A DNA stretch of 32,885 nucleotides from Clostridia bacterium. Its GTDB lineage: Bacteria > Bacillota > Clostridia > Lutisporales > Lutisporaceae. The translations under genes and the position numbers were made by a program. Location of the stretch: NCBI GenBank assembly GCA_029256325.1, contig JAQSYD010000012.1, forward strand, positions 1 to 32,885. Direction: 5' to 3'. The notes beneath the pieces were generated by a model. The model did not search any database, was not told the origin of the DNA, and saw nothing but the letters and a program-made list of their open reading frames with translations. Below, one piece after another: positions 16,018 to 24,598 of the stretch (its first letter is position 1; each line of letters opens with the position of its first letter).

Positions 16018-17433
16018 ATGAGATATAATCACGTTACCCTAGATATTGTCGAAGAATTAAAGAAAATTGTCGGACCGAAAAACGTCTTTAGTGATGAAGA
16101 GAAAATGGAAGCTTATTCTCATGATGAGACCAATGCAGCGGAATATGGACATATGCCGGAGGTTGTTGTAACACCAACAACTGCAGAAGAAATTTCACAG
16201 ATTGTTAAGTTAGCGAATCGTGAATTAATTCCGATCACACCTCGTGGTGCAGGAAGTGGACTTTCAGGTGGGGCGATACCGATCTTTGGAGGTATTCTTT
16301 TATCCGTTGAAAAAATGAATAGGGTTTTGGATATAGACTATGGAAACATGATGATAACTACCGAAACAGGTATTGTAACAAATGAAATAAATAATATCAT
16401 TAAGGAAAAAGGCTTGTTTTATGCAGGCTATCCAATGAGCTTGGAGACATGCTACTTGGGTGGTAACATTGCTGAGAATGCAGGCGGGGGCAAAGCTGTA
16501 AAATATGGCGTAACCGGAAAATATATTATGGGAATGGAACTGGTTACACCAACAGGAGATATCGTAAACTTAGGCGGTAAGCTTTCTAAGGACGTAACAG
16601 GCTATGATTTAAAGCAATTGATTGTGGGTTCAGAAGGAACGCTGGGAATTGTGACGAAGGCAACAATTCGATTAACAGGACTTCCTACAGCAAAATCCAC
16701 GCTTCTTGTGCTTTATAAAACACCAAAGGATGCCATTGATACAGTGCCTGTCATTATGGCTAAAGGAACAATTCCGGTTAGTATGGAGTTTATGGATAAG
16801 CTATCCGTTCAAACTGCCTGTGAGTATTTAAATGAAAGTTTACCATACCAGCAAGCTGGTGCTATGCTATTAATAGAAGTAGATGGAACAAATCAAGAGC
16901 AAGTTGAATTAGATGCTGAGGCTGTTGGCGATTTATGTATGGAAAATGGAGCTATTGAGGTTTATGTTGCGGACAACTATACGACGCAAGAAAGAATTTG
17001 GAGTGTCAGAAGAAACATTGCAGAAGCTTTTAAGGTAGTAAGCCCAATTCAAAGCTTAGAGGATATCGTTGTTCCTATATCCGCGATACCTGATATTATT
17101 CCCGAGTTAGATCGTCTCTCAGAGAAATATGATATTAAAATTCCTTGCTATGGGCATGCCGGTGACGGTAACCTTCATGCAACACTAGTAAAGAATCCGG
17201 ACCATACATTGGAGCATTGGCATGATATTGAAGCAAAAGCCCTAAGAGAATTGTATCAAATAACGAAAAAGCTAGGCGGTAAAATCAGCGGGGAGCATGG
17301 TATCGGTGTAAAACGTAAAAAGTACATGTTAGAAAATATGGATCCAGTAGAATTAAGCTTAATGAAGGGCATTAAAATGGCATGGGATCCAAACTATATC
17401 ATGAACCCTGGTAAGATGTTTGATATAGAGTAA
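16018..17433 (+). CDS. FAD-linked lactate dehydrogenase (GlcD family), Etf partner
   Basis: 471 residues. The N-terminal PCMH FAD-binding domain (VVVTPTTAEEISQIV, RGAGSGLSGGAIPIFGG, GGNIAENAGGGKAVKYGVTG) is followed by the C-terminal FAD-oxidase domain with CYGHAGDGNLHATL, KISGEHGIGVKRKKY and MNPGKMFDIE. It oxidises a 2-hydroxyacid, most likely lactate, to pyruvate and passes electrons to EtfBA. A longer open frame extends back to 15979 inside etfA. ATG 16018 is the real start, with AAGGAGG at 16002-16008. The operon order etfB-etfA-ldh, next to a lactate permease and a lactate racemase, makes lactate the best substrate call. D- versus L-stereospecificity cannot be read from the sequence. Confidence 0.92.
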   Translation: MRYNHVTLDIVEELKKIVGPKNVFSDEEKMEAYSHDETNAAEYGHMPEVVVTPTTAEEISQIVKLANRELIPITPRGAGSGLSGGAIPIFGGILLSVEKMNRVLDIDYGNMMITTETGIVTNEINNIIKEKGLFYAGYPMSLETCYLGGNIAENAGGGKAVKYGVTGKYIMGMELVTPTGDIVNLGGKLSKDVTGYDLKQLIVGSEGTLGIVTKATIRLTGLPTAKSTLLVLYKTPKDAIDTVPVIMAKGTIPVSMEFMDKLSVQTACEYLNESLPYQQAGAMLLIEVDGTNQEQVELDAEAVGDLCMENGAIEVYVADNYTTQERIWSVRRNIAEAFKVVSPIQSLEDIVVPISAIPDIIPELDRLSEKYDIKIPCYGHAGDGNLHATLVKNPDHTLEHWHDIEAKALRELYQITKKLGGKISGEHGIGVKRKKYMLENMDPVELSLMKGIKMAWDPNYIMNPGKMFDIE

Positions 17434-17437
17434 TGTT

Positions 17438-17468
17438 GATTGCAGTTTCTATATTGGAAACTGCAATC
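17438..17468 (+). terminator. Hairpin between ldh and larA
   Basis: GATTGCAGTTTC (17438-17449) pairs perfectly with GAAACTGCAATC (17457-17468) across a 7-nt loop, followed by a weakly T-rich stretch. It is probably a partial terminator that lowers larA expression relative to ldh. Confidence 0.65.
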
Positions 17469-17506
17469 ATAGTTTCTTTACGGATACGTAATAAGGAGGG
17501 AATATT

Positions 17507-18784
17507 ATGGCCATTGTAAAAATACCTTATTCAAAAGGATTCATTGACTTAGAAGTATCAGAAAGAAATCTAATAGGGGTACTAGAATCTAAGGCTCATC
17601 ATTTCAAAACTGAGGATGATCAAGTAACAATTGCCAAAAAAGCGCTGGAAAACCCAATAGGATCACCTAGATTAAGGGATCTGGCAAAAGGAAAAAACAA
17701 TATCGTCATTATTACCAGTGATCATACAAGACCGGTGCCTAGCAAAATCACCATGCCATTGTTGTTAGAGGAGATTAGAAACGGAAATCCAGAGGCGGAG
17801 ATCACCATATTAATTGCGACGGGATTTCATCGATTAACAACTCATGAGGAAATGGTGAATAAATTCGGAGAAGAAATCGTTAAAAATGAAAAATTGGTAA
17901 ATCATGACTGCCGTGACAAAAACAGTTTGGTAGATGTGGGAATATTACCTTCCGGGGGGAAATTAATATTGAACAAACTGGCGATGGAGGCCGATTTATT
18001 AGTTTCTGAAGGCTTCATAGAGCCTCACTTTTTTGCTGGTTTCTCTGGCGGAAGAAAAAGTGTGCTGCCTGGAGTTGCATCAGAAACAACTGTATTAGCC
18101 AATCATTGCTCAAAATTTATTGCCAGTGAATACGCTAGAGCGGGAACGTTAGAAGGAAATCCTCTTCATAAGGATATGGTATATGCTGCTGAAGCTGCCA
18201 ATTTAGCTTTTATATTGAACGTAGTAATTGACAGCGAAAAGAGAATTATCAACGCATTTGCAGGACACAGGACTGCTGCTCATGAAACAGGCTGTGAATT
18301 TGTCAGCAAATTAGCAAGTGTGAAGGCTCAACCGGCAGATATTGCCATTACTTCTAATGGAGGGTATCCACTGGATCAAAACATATATCAATCTGTCAAA
18401 GGAATGACGGCTGCAGAGGCTACAGCAAAAGAAAATGGGGTTATTATCATTGCGGCTGCATGCAACGATGGACACGGTGGGGAGGCTTTTTATAATACCT
18501 TCTTGGAAAACACGACAGCCCAGTCAATTATGGATAAGATTATGCAAATTCCAATGGAAAGTACAATTCCTGACCAGTGGGAGTCGCAGATTTTAGCAAG
18601 AATTTTAATTAATTATAAGGTAATTCTTGTTACTGATCAGTGTGATCCCAAAATGGTAACAGATATGCATATGCTGCATGCTTATACCCTTGAGGAAGCA
18701 CTGAAAATGGCATATGAAATCAAGGGCGCAGATGCAACTGTAACTGTAGTACCTGATGGGGTATCTGTGATTGTACAAAAGTAA
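17507..18784 (+). CDS. larA: LarA-family nickel-pincer lactate racemase
   Basis: 425 residues, the normal LarA length. All residues established for the Lactobacillus plantarum enzyme fall at the same numbers. These are R75 (SDHTRP), H108 (ATGFHR), H174 (EPHFFAG), K184 that tethers the nickel-pincer cofactor (SGGRKSVLPG), H200 that binds nickel (ANH) and K298 (SVKGM). This supports true 2-hydroxyacid racemase chemistry, most simply D/L-lactate, letting a stereospecific dehydrogenase use both isomers. The cofactor-making genes larB, larC and larE are not in the window and must be elsewhere if the enzyme is active. GGAGGG precedes the ATG. It is last in the etfB-etfA-ldh-larA block, with a strong terminator downstream. 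Confidence 0.93.
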   Translation: MAIVKIPYSKGFIDLEVSERNLIGVLESKAHHFKTEDDQVTIAKKALENPIGSPRLRDLAKGKNNIVIITSDHTRPVPSKITMPLLLEEIRNGNPEAEITILIATGFHRLTTHEEMVNKFGEEIVKNEKLVNHDCRDKNSLVDVGILPSGGKLILNKLAMEADLLVSEGFIEPHFFAGFSGGRKSVLPGVASETTVLANHCSKFIASEYARAGTLEGNPLHKDMVYAAEAANLAFILNVVIDSEKRIINAFAGHRTAAHETGCEFVSKLASVKAQPADIAITSNGGYPLDQNIYQSVKGMTAAEATAKENGVIIIAAACNDGHGGEAFYNTFLENTTAQSIMDKIMQIPMESTIPDQWESQILARILINYKVILVTDQCDPKMVTDMHMLHAYTLEEALKMAYEIKGADATVTVVPDGVSVIVQK

Positions 18785-18867
18785 GAATGGAAAAGTAGAA
18801 GATACAGTGAAAAGACACCCGGTATATTGATCATTCTCTGAAGTTCTTTATGATTTATATATCTGAG

Positions 18868-18930
18868 AAAGAACATTCTTTGGGTTAGTGTTAGAAATTA
18901 TACATTAAACCAAAAGAAGTTCTTTTTTTT
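18868..18930 (+). terminator. Intrinsic terminator after larA
   Basis: AAAGAAC followed by CTTTGGGTT (18868-18885) pairs imperfectly with AAACC, AAAAG and GTTCTTT (18906-18924), followed by T8. The surrounding gap (18785-19142) otherwise holds only AT-rich DNA before the second regulator. Confidence 0.75.
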
Positions 18931-19142
18931 ATTCAATTTATTCGATATGAACTGGTATTTATTATTTTGATGTGGAGGTATAATATAAATATTATGCATG
19001 AATCTGCTGTCCGGATAAAAAGCATATGAAAAAATTATGATTTAATATTTCACAAATCTATAAAGCATGTTATAGTTAATTCATATTAATGAGCAAGTAT
19101 ACTAAAAAGCTAATACATTTTCGGGTTATTCAGGAGGAAACG

Positions 19143-19841
19143 ATGTTCAATCCAATAAAAAATACAAAAGTTTATGAACAAGTGATAGATCAAATTAAAG
19201 ATATGATTAAAGACGGTACTATGAAAAAGGGAGATCAACTTCCTTCTGAGAGAGCTTTAGTGGAGCAGCTACAGGTAAGCCGAGCATCTATTAGAGAAGC
19301 CCTAAGAGCTTTAGAGGTTATTGGCTTGGTAGAGTGCAAACAAGGGGAAGGGAATTATATAAAGACTAGCTTTGAAGATAATTTACTAGAGCCTTTAGCG
19401 ATTATGTATACTCTTGAGGGAAGTAATCCAAAAGAAATCTGGGAGCTCAGAAAAATAATGGAAGTAGAAGCCGCAGGACTTGCAGCCAAAAGAATCACAG
19501 AGGGACAATTAAAGCAGCTGAAAGAATTGCTGCTAAGCTTTGATGATAATGAAGATGAGACTTATAATGCTGAAGTTGACAAACAATTTCATTATAAGCT
19601 TGCAGAGTGCTCAGGCAATATATTAATTTATAATATTTTAAAAAGCGTTTCTGTCCTTGTGGAGGATTTCATTAAGGGGGCAAGAACAAAAATATTAACG
19701 GATCAAGAAAATAAGAAAGTACTTTTTCAACAGCATAAAGCTATGTTTTTAGCAGTTGAAAAGCATAGCTCTGTAGATGCCCGCAAAGCCATGAGGGAAC
19801 ATTTAGACTATGCAAATGAATACATGGAAAAGAATATATAA
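19143..19841 (+). CDS. Second GntR-family (FadR/LldR subfamily) regulator
   Basis: 232 residues, a clear paralogue of the regulator at 13425. It has an N-terminal winged helix (MKKGDQLPSERALVEQL, VSRASIREALRALEVIG) and a C-terminal FCD domain (QFHYKLAECSGN). An open frame extends upstream to 19089. ATG 19143 has AGGAGG at 19132-19137 and aligns with the paralogue start. Monocistronic: terminators lie before it and directly after it. It lies next to the second TGGTCAGACCA operator and the remnant dehydrogenase gene, so it was probably the dedicated regulator of that lost operon and may now share operators with the first copy. Confidence 0.9.
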   Translation: MFNPIKNTKVYEQVIDQIKDMIKDGTMKKGDQLPSERALVEQLQVSRASIREALRALEVIGLVECKQGEGNYIKTSFEDNLLEPLAIMYTLEGSNPKEIWELRKIMEVEAAGLAAKRITEGQLKQLKELLLSFDDNEDETYNAEVDKQFHYKLAECSGNILIYNILKSVSVLVEDFIKGARTKILTDQENKKVLFQQHKAMFLAVEKHSSVDARKAMREHLDYANEYMEKNI

Positions 19842-19866
19842 TTTTATCATGATGTATGTCCAGATG

Positions 19867-19908
19867 AAAATAAAGATGCATGTAATATATTACTTGCATC
19901 TTTATTTT
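19867..19908. terminator. Bidirectional intrinsic terminator after second regulator
   Basis: AAAATAAAGATGCA (19867-19880) pairs perfectly with TGCATCTTTATTTT (19895-19908), continued inside by GTAA/TTAC. A/T-rich tails on both strands fit bidirectional termination. Confidence 0.8.
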
Positions 19909-19952
19909 AGGAATTTTTGCAGTCATATTATTCGTGAAATATATAACTAACG

Positions 19953-20004
19953 TTGAAATAGTTAGAATAGTGTGATAATATTTATACAACATGTGGTCAG
20001 ACCA
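19953..20004 (+). promoter_or_regulatory. Promoter plus FadR-type operator of the degenerate dehydrogenase operon
   Basis: TTGAAA (19953-19958), a 17-bp spacer and TAATAT (19976-19981), then the 11-bp palindrome TGGTCAGACCA at 19994-20004, identical to the one in front of lctP. The control region survives although the gene behind it is a stump. Confidence 0.7.
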
Positions 20005-20092
20005 TAAGACCACGCGACCGCCACTTTCATAAGTACAATGAAATGTAAGCTGTATGTTTTAAGTTTAGTAAAAGTAGATTTAGGAGGAATAT

Positions 20093-20418
20093 CCTAGAAA
20101 TAAGGTTGCTGAATTTATTAAATATACAGATGAGCTTCAAAAGCAATTTGATGTTAGAATTAGGAGTTTTGGACATGCCGGTGACGGGAATCTGCATGTA
20201 TATGTGTTAAAGGATGAGCTTTCCGATGCAGAATGGGAAGAGAAGCTCGGCACAGTGTTTAAAGCGATGTATGATAAGTCAGTGGAATTGAAAGGCTTGG
20301 TATCGGGAGAACATGGTATTGGTTACGTGAAGAAGTCATATATGTTTGACTGATGAATAATATAAAGTTGGCCTTTGACCCAAATAAAATATTGAACTCA
20401 GGGAAGATTTTCCAGTAG
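20093..20418 (+). pseudogene. C-terminal stump of a second FAD-linked (GlcD-type) dehydrogenase
   Basis: From 20093 the frame reads PRNKVAEFIKYTDEL, FGHAGDGNLHVYV and LVSGEHGIGYVKKSYMFD, then stops at TGA 20351. A shifted frame from 20353 continues MNNIKLAFDPNKILNSGKIF to the TAG ending at 20418. These are the last third of a GlcD/lactate-dehydrogenase protein, related to but clearly diverged from the intact copy at 16018. The N-terminal two thirds, including the FAD-binding PCMH domain, are gone, and a second deletion/frameshift lies near 20351. An AGGAGG abuts the break at 20082-20087. It is evidence of a second lactate operon that has decayed inside the element. Confidence 0.88.
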
Positions 20419-20701
20419 GAGGCAAACACGAAAACAAACATTAATATTTCAAAAATGTTGAAGGATTTTTGTAGAAGAATAGAGAATTTATGCAAGTAAA
20501 TGTATATTATACTAATCCTAGGGGGGTAGATATGTTTCTCTCCCCCTACTCATCTATCTGTCATATTTTAAGAAGATGCTCATCTTACCAATGCATCCTG
20601 CGTTATTAATAATCACACTTTGGTTGTATGAAAATACAAATAATGCAGCAGATAGGATTCTGATTTTTCATGGAAATAAATGATAAGTGGAGGATACCGT
20701 A
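20419..20701. other. Leader region upstream of the Mrp antiporter operon
   Basis: No gene. A GC-rich hairpin TAGGGGG/CCCCCTA (20519-20525 with 20542-20548) stands out in AT-rich DNA and has no T-run. No known riboswitch was recognised. The promoter of the antiporter operon presumably lies here but no box is convincing. Confidence 0.4.
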
Positions 20702-21172
20702 TTGAAAAAAAACAGTTCTTTCATATGGCCGGTGCTCTTTCTGCTATTTTGGCTCATATTGTGTGAAAAGCTTAATGCTGAAGTCTTTATGATAGGAATC
20801 GTTATTTCAGCTGCGGTATACTACTTTAACCGAAATTTACTTCCCACAGGGAATTTTAGAATACGCAAGCTGCCGCTTTATGCTTTATATCTGCTGCTTT
20901 TGTTGAAGGAAATCATACTTGCTAATATCAGTGTGGCGGGAATCGTTCTAAGCCCCAAAATGAACGTAAGCCCTTGTATTGTCAGACTGAAAACACAGCT
21001 CAAGAGCAAGCTCCACAGAGCTATTTTGGCAAATTCAATAACACTCACCCCAGGTACACTTACCGTGCAATTTATAGAGGATGAACTTATCGTTCATTGC
21101 CTTGTTAAAGCGTATATTCCCGGTCTGATTCATTCTAAGTTTGAAAAGCTGCTTTTAAAAATAGAGGGGTGA
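20702..21172 (+). CDS. mnhE: Mrp/Mnh cation:proton antiporter subunit E
   Basis: 156 residues with two or three N-terminal hydrophobic helices (FIWPVLFLLFWLILC, MIGIVISAAVYYF, LYALYLLLLLKEII) and the soluble MnhE tail (NSITLTPGTLTVQFIEDEL). The TTG at 20702 has GGAGG 8 nt upstream; the GTG at 20687 overlaps that ribosome site and is less likely. First gene of an operon in which all ten stop/start junctions are tight. E subunits are needed for assembly and activity of the antiporter in the cytoplasmic membrane. Confidence 0.88.
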   Translation: MKKNSSFIWPVLFLLFWLILCEKLNAEVFMIGIVISAAVYYFNRNLLPTGNFRIRKLPLYALYLLLLLKEIILANISVAGIVLSPKMNVSPCIVRLKTQLKSKLHRAILANSITLTPGTLTVQFIEDELIVHCLVKAYIPGLIHSKFEKLLLKIEG

Positions 21173-21179
21173 TTTTATA

Positions 21180-21446
21180 ATGCATGGATTATTGGTTTTT
21201 TCCATTGTTTTTCTTGCAATTACAGTTATGATCTGCAGCTATAGGGCAATAAAGGGTCCCAAAGCAACTGACAGATTGATTGCCATTAATGTTATAGGAA
21301 CAAAGACGGTGGTATTGATTTGTATTCTCTCTTTTATATTGAAGGAAACCTATTTTATCGACGTTGTTCTGGTTTATGCATTGATCAGCTTTGTATCCAC
21401 CATGGTAATCGCTAGGCATATTGAAAACAGGGGGTCCAAGACATGA
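21180..21446 (+). CDS. mnhF: Mrp/Mnh cation:proton antiporter subunit F
   Basis: 88 residues, three predicted helices. The family motif RAIKGPKATDRLIAINVIGT lies after helix 1. It starts 7 nt after subunit E and overlaps subunit G by 4 nt (ATGA), indicating translational coupling. Small structural membrane subunit; equivalent to MbhB. Confidence 0.9.
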   Translation: MHGLLVFSIVFLAITVMICSYRAIKGPKATDRLIAINVIGTKTVVLICILSFILKETYFIDVVLVYALISFVSTMVIARHIENRGSKT

Positions 21447-21778
21447 AGAATATACTGATATTTATATTGATGGCAGGCGGACTTTTCTTCTTTTTTGTAG
21501 GGACCATAGGTCTCTTGCGCCTGAAGGACGTTATGACACGGATTCATAGTGCCGCTAAATGTGATACTTTGGGAGCTTTGCTTTGCACTACAGCCTTGAT
21601 ATTATACAGCGGCGGAGGCTTCGTCGGCTTAAAACTGATTATCGTAATCGTATTCCTATGGATAACAAATCCTACTGCAACACATCTGATTGCAAAAGCG
21701 GAGCATGTTCAGCCAGAGAATGCCGGAATATATGAAACAATTGATATGAACGAGGTAAAAAAAGATGGGGATATTTAG
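21443..21778 (+). CDS. mnhG: Mrp/Mnh cation:proton antiporter subunit G
   Basis: 111 residues, three helices, with the G-subunit signature GTIGLLRLKDVMTRIHSAAKCDTLG and the C-terminal WITNPTATHLIAKAEH. Its end overlaps the next gene by 14 nt. Equivalent to MbhC. Confidence 0.92.
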   Translation: MKNILIFILMAGGLFFFFVGTIGLLRLKDVMTRIHSAAKCDTLGALLCTTALILYSGGGFVGLKLIIVIVFLWITNPTATHLIAKAEHVQPENAGIYETIDMNEVKKDGDI

Positions 21779-22004
21779 CGTTTTTATGCTTGTTTTCTTA
21801 ATGGGGTGTGCTGTATCGGTATCCATAACAAAAAATCTACTAGCGGCTATTATAATATTTACAGCCTACAGTCTTGGGATGGCAATACTTTGGCAGTTGA
21901 TGAACGCACCAGACTTGGCTATTACCGAAGCAGCCGTTGGCGCAGGCATTACGACAGTTTTGTTTGTGCTGACCTTGAAGAGAATAAGAGGTGTCGGTAA
22001 ATGA
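21765..22004 (+). CDS. MrpA C-terminal-like subunit, first half (DUF4040/MbhD type)
   Basis: 79 residues, two to three helices. MNAPDLAITEAAVGAGITTV is the hallmark of the DUF4040/MbhD segment, which in seven-subunit Mrp systems forms part of the C-terminus of the large MrpA protein. Here it is a stand-alone gene, as in Mbh-type complexes. It overlaps both neighbours. Confidence 0.88.
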   Translation: MGIFSVFMLVFLMGCAVSVSITKNLLAAIIIFTAYSLGMAILWQLMNAPDLAITEAAVGAGITTVLFVLTLKRIRGVGK

Positions 22005-22282
22005 AGAAAATACTATCCGTTGTACTGACCGTTGTATTTATTAGTATTCTATTGGTAGCTTTAAGTGAAGGTCCAGCATTTGGGAACGCTGATAACCCTG
22101 CAAATAACTATGTTTCAGACAGATATATCGATGAGGGGGTAAAGGATACAGGGGCAATCAATATTGTGACGGGAATTATCCTGGATTACAGAGCATTTGA
22201 TACCTTTGGTGAGGCTACTGTGTTATTTGCAGCTGTTGTATCAGTTATCATTGTTCTCAAAAAATCAAAAGAGCAGGTGTAG
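22001..22282 (+). CDS. MrpA C-terminal-like subunit, second half (MbhE type)
   Basis: 93 residues with one helix at each end (ILSVVLTVVFISILLVAL; EATVLFAAVVSVIIVLKK). Between them ADNPANNYVSDRYIDEG and NIVTGIILDYRAFDTFGE match MbhE and the last part of MrpA. It overlaps the preceding gene by 4 nt; the B subunit follows 1 nt after its stop. Confidence 0.85.
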   Translation: MKKILSVVLTVVFISILLVALSEGPAFGNADNPANNYVSDRYIDEGVKDTGAINIVTGIILDYRAFDTFGEATVLFAAVVSVIIVLKKSKEQV

Positions 22283-22283
22283 T

Positions 22284-22703
22284 ATGAAGGATGCGTTATT
22301 AAGAGAGATTGGCAAGGTTGTCATACCGTTTATACAGATATTTGGCATTTATATCATATTGAATGGGCACCTTTCACCGGGAGGTGGTTTTTCAGGTGGT
22401 ACCATACTGGGGGTAAGTCTTATTATGCATAAGCTCATCGAGGAACCCTACAAGTCAAGAATTAAAATATCTGAAAGAGCAGTGATGCAATTTACGTGTG
22501 TTTCACTTATTTTGTATGGCTTACTGAAGGGTTACAGCTTTATAACTGGCGGAGGAGAATTTGAGCTTTTGGATATTCCCTTAGGGATACCAGGTAGGAT
22601 TTTAAGCGGCGGAATGCTGCTGCCTTTAAATGTAGCGGTAGGGATTATTGTATGCTTTACCATCTATACTTTCTACACACTTTTTGACAAAGGGGAAATA
22701 TAG
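22284..22703 (+). CDS. mnhB: Mrp/Mnh cation:proton antiporter subunit B
   Basis: 139 residues, four helices. LNGHLSPGGGFSGGTILGVS is the MnhB signature. An open frame reaches back to 22197 inside the previous gene; ATG 22284, right after that gene's stop, gives the normal family start (MKDALLREIGKVVIPFIQIF). Equivalent to MbhF. Confidence 0.9.
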   Translation: MKDALLREIGKVVIPFIQIFGIYIILNGHLSPGGGFSGGTILGVSLIMHKLIEEPYKSRIKISERAVMQFTCVSLILYGLLKGYSFITGGGEFELLDIPLGIPGRILSGGMLLPLNVAVGIIVCFTIYTFYTLFDKGEI

Positions 22704-22706
22704 AAT

Positions 22707-23069
22707 ATGGAGAGACTTATTACAAATTACTATGAAACAGCGTCAATTATTCTATTCGGAATCGGATTTATGACTTTATTGATTCATAATAATCTCATAA
22801 AAAAGATTATTGGTATGAATATCATGGATACCTCGATTTTCCTCTTTTTCATTGCAAAAGGGTATATCAGCGCCAAGGAAGCCCCTATTATTAGAGCACC
22901 GTACATGGGCGTTGAAGGGTACATCAATCCGGTGCCGACAGCATTGATGCTGACAGGTATTGTAGTTGCTGTCAGTGTTACCGCCTTTGCATTGGCGTTG
23001 ACGATTAAAATTTATGAGAAGTATGGGACTATTGAACTGAATGAAATTTTAGAAAAGGGGGGAGATTGA
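22707..23069 (+). CDS. mnhC: Mrp/Mnh cation:proton antiporter subunit C
   Basis: 120 residues, three helices, related to NuoK of complex I. NLIKKIIGMNIMDTSIFLFF and NPVPTALMLTGIVVAVSVTA are characteristic. It begins 3 nt after subunit B and ends 1 nt before the first D-type subunit. Equivalent to MbhG. Confidence 0.92.
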   Translation: MERLITNYYETASIILFGIGFMTLLIHNNLIKKIIGMNIMDTSIFLFFIAKGYISAKEAPIIRAPYMGVEGYINPVPTALMLTGIVVAVSVTAFALALTIKIYEKYGTIELNEILEKGGD

Positions 23070-23070
23070 T

Positions 23071-24549
23071 TTGGCAGCTGCAGCAAACTTTCCGTTATTA
23101 ATCATTTTGATTCTTTTCTTATCCTCATTTATGATGCCTGTTCTTAAGCGTGTTAAAGCAGTAAAGTGGCTTTCGCTGTCTTCTATCCTGCTATGTGTGG
23201 TACTTTCGGTGTTGACACTGGCATATGTGCAACAGAATGGTGCATTTTTATATAAGGTAGGACACTTTGAGGCACCTTGGGGTAATGAATTGAAGATTGG
23301 ATATCTGGAAGCAATCATGTCAATTATGTTTACCTCGATTGCGGCATTGATAACCTGGGCATCCTTTTTTAGTGCAGATTATGAGATTAAAGAGAAAAAC
23401 ATCATGCTATATTATACGTTATGCGGTATGCTTCTGGCATCACTTTTAGGCATCCTATATTCCAATGATATATTCAACTGCTTTGTATTCATAGAGCTTA
23501 GCTCTATTGCAGCCTGCGGTATCGTTGTGGTGAAGGACAAAAAGGAAAATATTAAGGCTGGTGTAAAATACCTCATTTTAAGCAGTCTGGGTTCTGGTTT
23601 GGTATTAATGGGCATTGCCTTTTTATATAGCATAACAGGGAATTTGAATATCGGCTTTATACATCAAGAACTGGTGAAGGTAAAGGATCTGTATCATAAT
23701 ACACTCATTATTTCATTAGGTTTGTTCACCGTAGGCTTAGGTGTGAAAAGTGCCATGTTCCCAGTTCACATTTGGCTGCCTGATGCACATACTTATGCGC
23801 CTTCTTCTTCAAGCGCTTTACTTTCCTCTCTTGTACTTAAGGCGTATATATTGTTGTATATAAAGATTATTTACCGAGTATTCGGGATTGAGATCGTAAA
23901 GACATTGCCAATTTTGGAGATTGTACTGGTAATGGGCGCGGTAGGTATGATTTTTGGATCCATTCTGGCGCTTCTCCAAAAGGACCTGAAGAGAATGATT
24001 GCCTATTCCAGTGTTGCTCAAATTGGATACATCTTCTTCGGAATAGGACTAGGAAACATCTTGGGACTTATGGCAGCTATTTTTCATATTATCAGTCATG
24101 CATTGACCAAATCAGCATTGTTTTTAATTGCCGGCAATATCATTGAGAGGATTCACAGCAAAGAAATCAGCAGGCTTAAAGGCATCGGGATTGAAATGCC
24201 TATTACCCTAGGGGTTTTTGTTGTTTGTGCTCTCTCAATGGTGGGGATTCCACTTTTTGCAGGATTCAACAGTAAATGGAACTTTGCCCTTGCAATCATT
24301 GACTCAAACAGAATTCTATTTATAGCTGTTCTGGTGGCCAGCAGCTTGCTCAATGCCTTATACTATCTGCCTATTATCATTAATGCTTACTTTGGAGAAG
24401 AAAATACCAAGGACAGAGTATATATGTCAAAGGAGAAATCCCTTGGAGCACTGCTGCCCATATTGATACTGGCTTTTGCCATTATATACTTAGGAATATC
24501 CTCAAATGGGATCATCGACCTAATTGCAAAAAGTGTATCGAACTTATAG
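23071..24549 (+). CDS. mnhD: Proton-conducting antiporter subunit, MrpD/NuoN-like (copy 1)
   Basis: 492 residues, about 14 helices, of the proton-conducting membrane transporter family (MrpA/D, NuoL/M/N). Channel-forming residues lie in FIELSSIAACGIVV, GVKSAMFPVHIWLPDAH (lysine and the broken helix) and QKDLKRMIAYSSVAQIGYIF. A TTG at 23071, 1 nt after the C-subunit stop, with an A/G-rich ribosome site. Equivalent in position to MbhH/MrpD. First of three related subunits in the operon. Confidence 0.9.
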   Translation: MAAAANFPLLIILILFLSSFMMPVLKRVKAVKWLSLSSILLCVVLSVLTLAYVQQNGAFLYKVGHFEAPWGNELKIGYLEAIMSIMFTSIAALITWASFFSADYEIKEKNIMLYYTLCGMLLASLLGILYSNDIFNCFVFIELSSIAACGIVVVKDKKENIKAGVKYLILSSLGSGLVLMGIAFLYSITGNLNIGFIHQELVKVKDLYHNTLIISLGLFTVGLGVKSAMFPVHIWLPDAHTYAPSSSSALLSSLVLKAYILLYIKIIYRVFGIEIVKTLPILEIVLVMGAVGMIFGSILALLQKDLKRMIAYSSVAQIGYIFFGIGLGNILGLMAAIFHIISHALTKSALFLIAGNIIERIHSKEISRLKGIGIEMPITLGVFVVCALSMVGIPLFAGFNSKWNFALAIIDSNRILFIAVLVASSLLNALYYLPIIINAYFGEENTKDRVYMSKEKSLGALLPILILAFAIIYLGISSNGIIDLIAKSVSNL

Positions 24550-24598
24550 TATGTAAAACTAGTCTTTGTAATAATTTTAATCATTGGAGGAAATACGA

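Noticed and set aside
19741-20013. 90-codon minus-strand open frame
   Set aside because: It overlaps the end of the second regulator, the strong terminator and the promoter; no ribosome site and no family resemblance.
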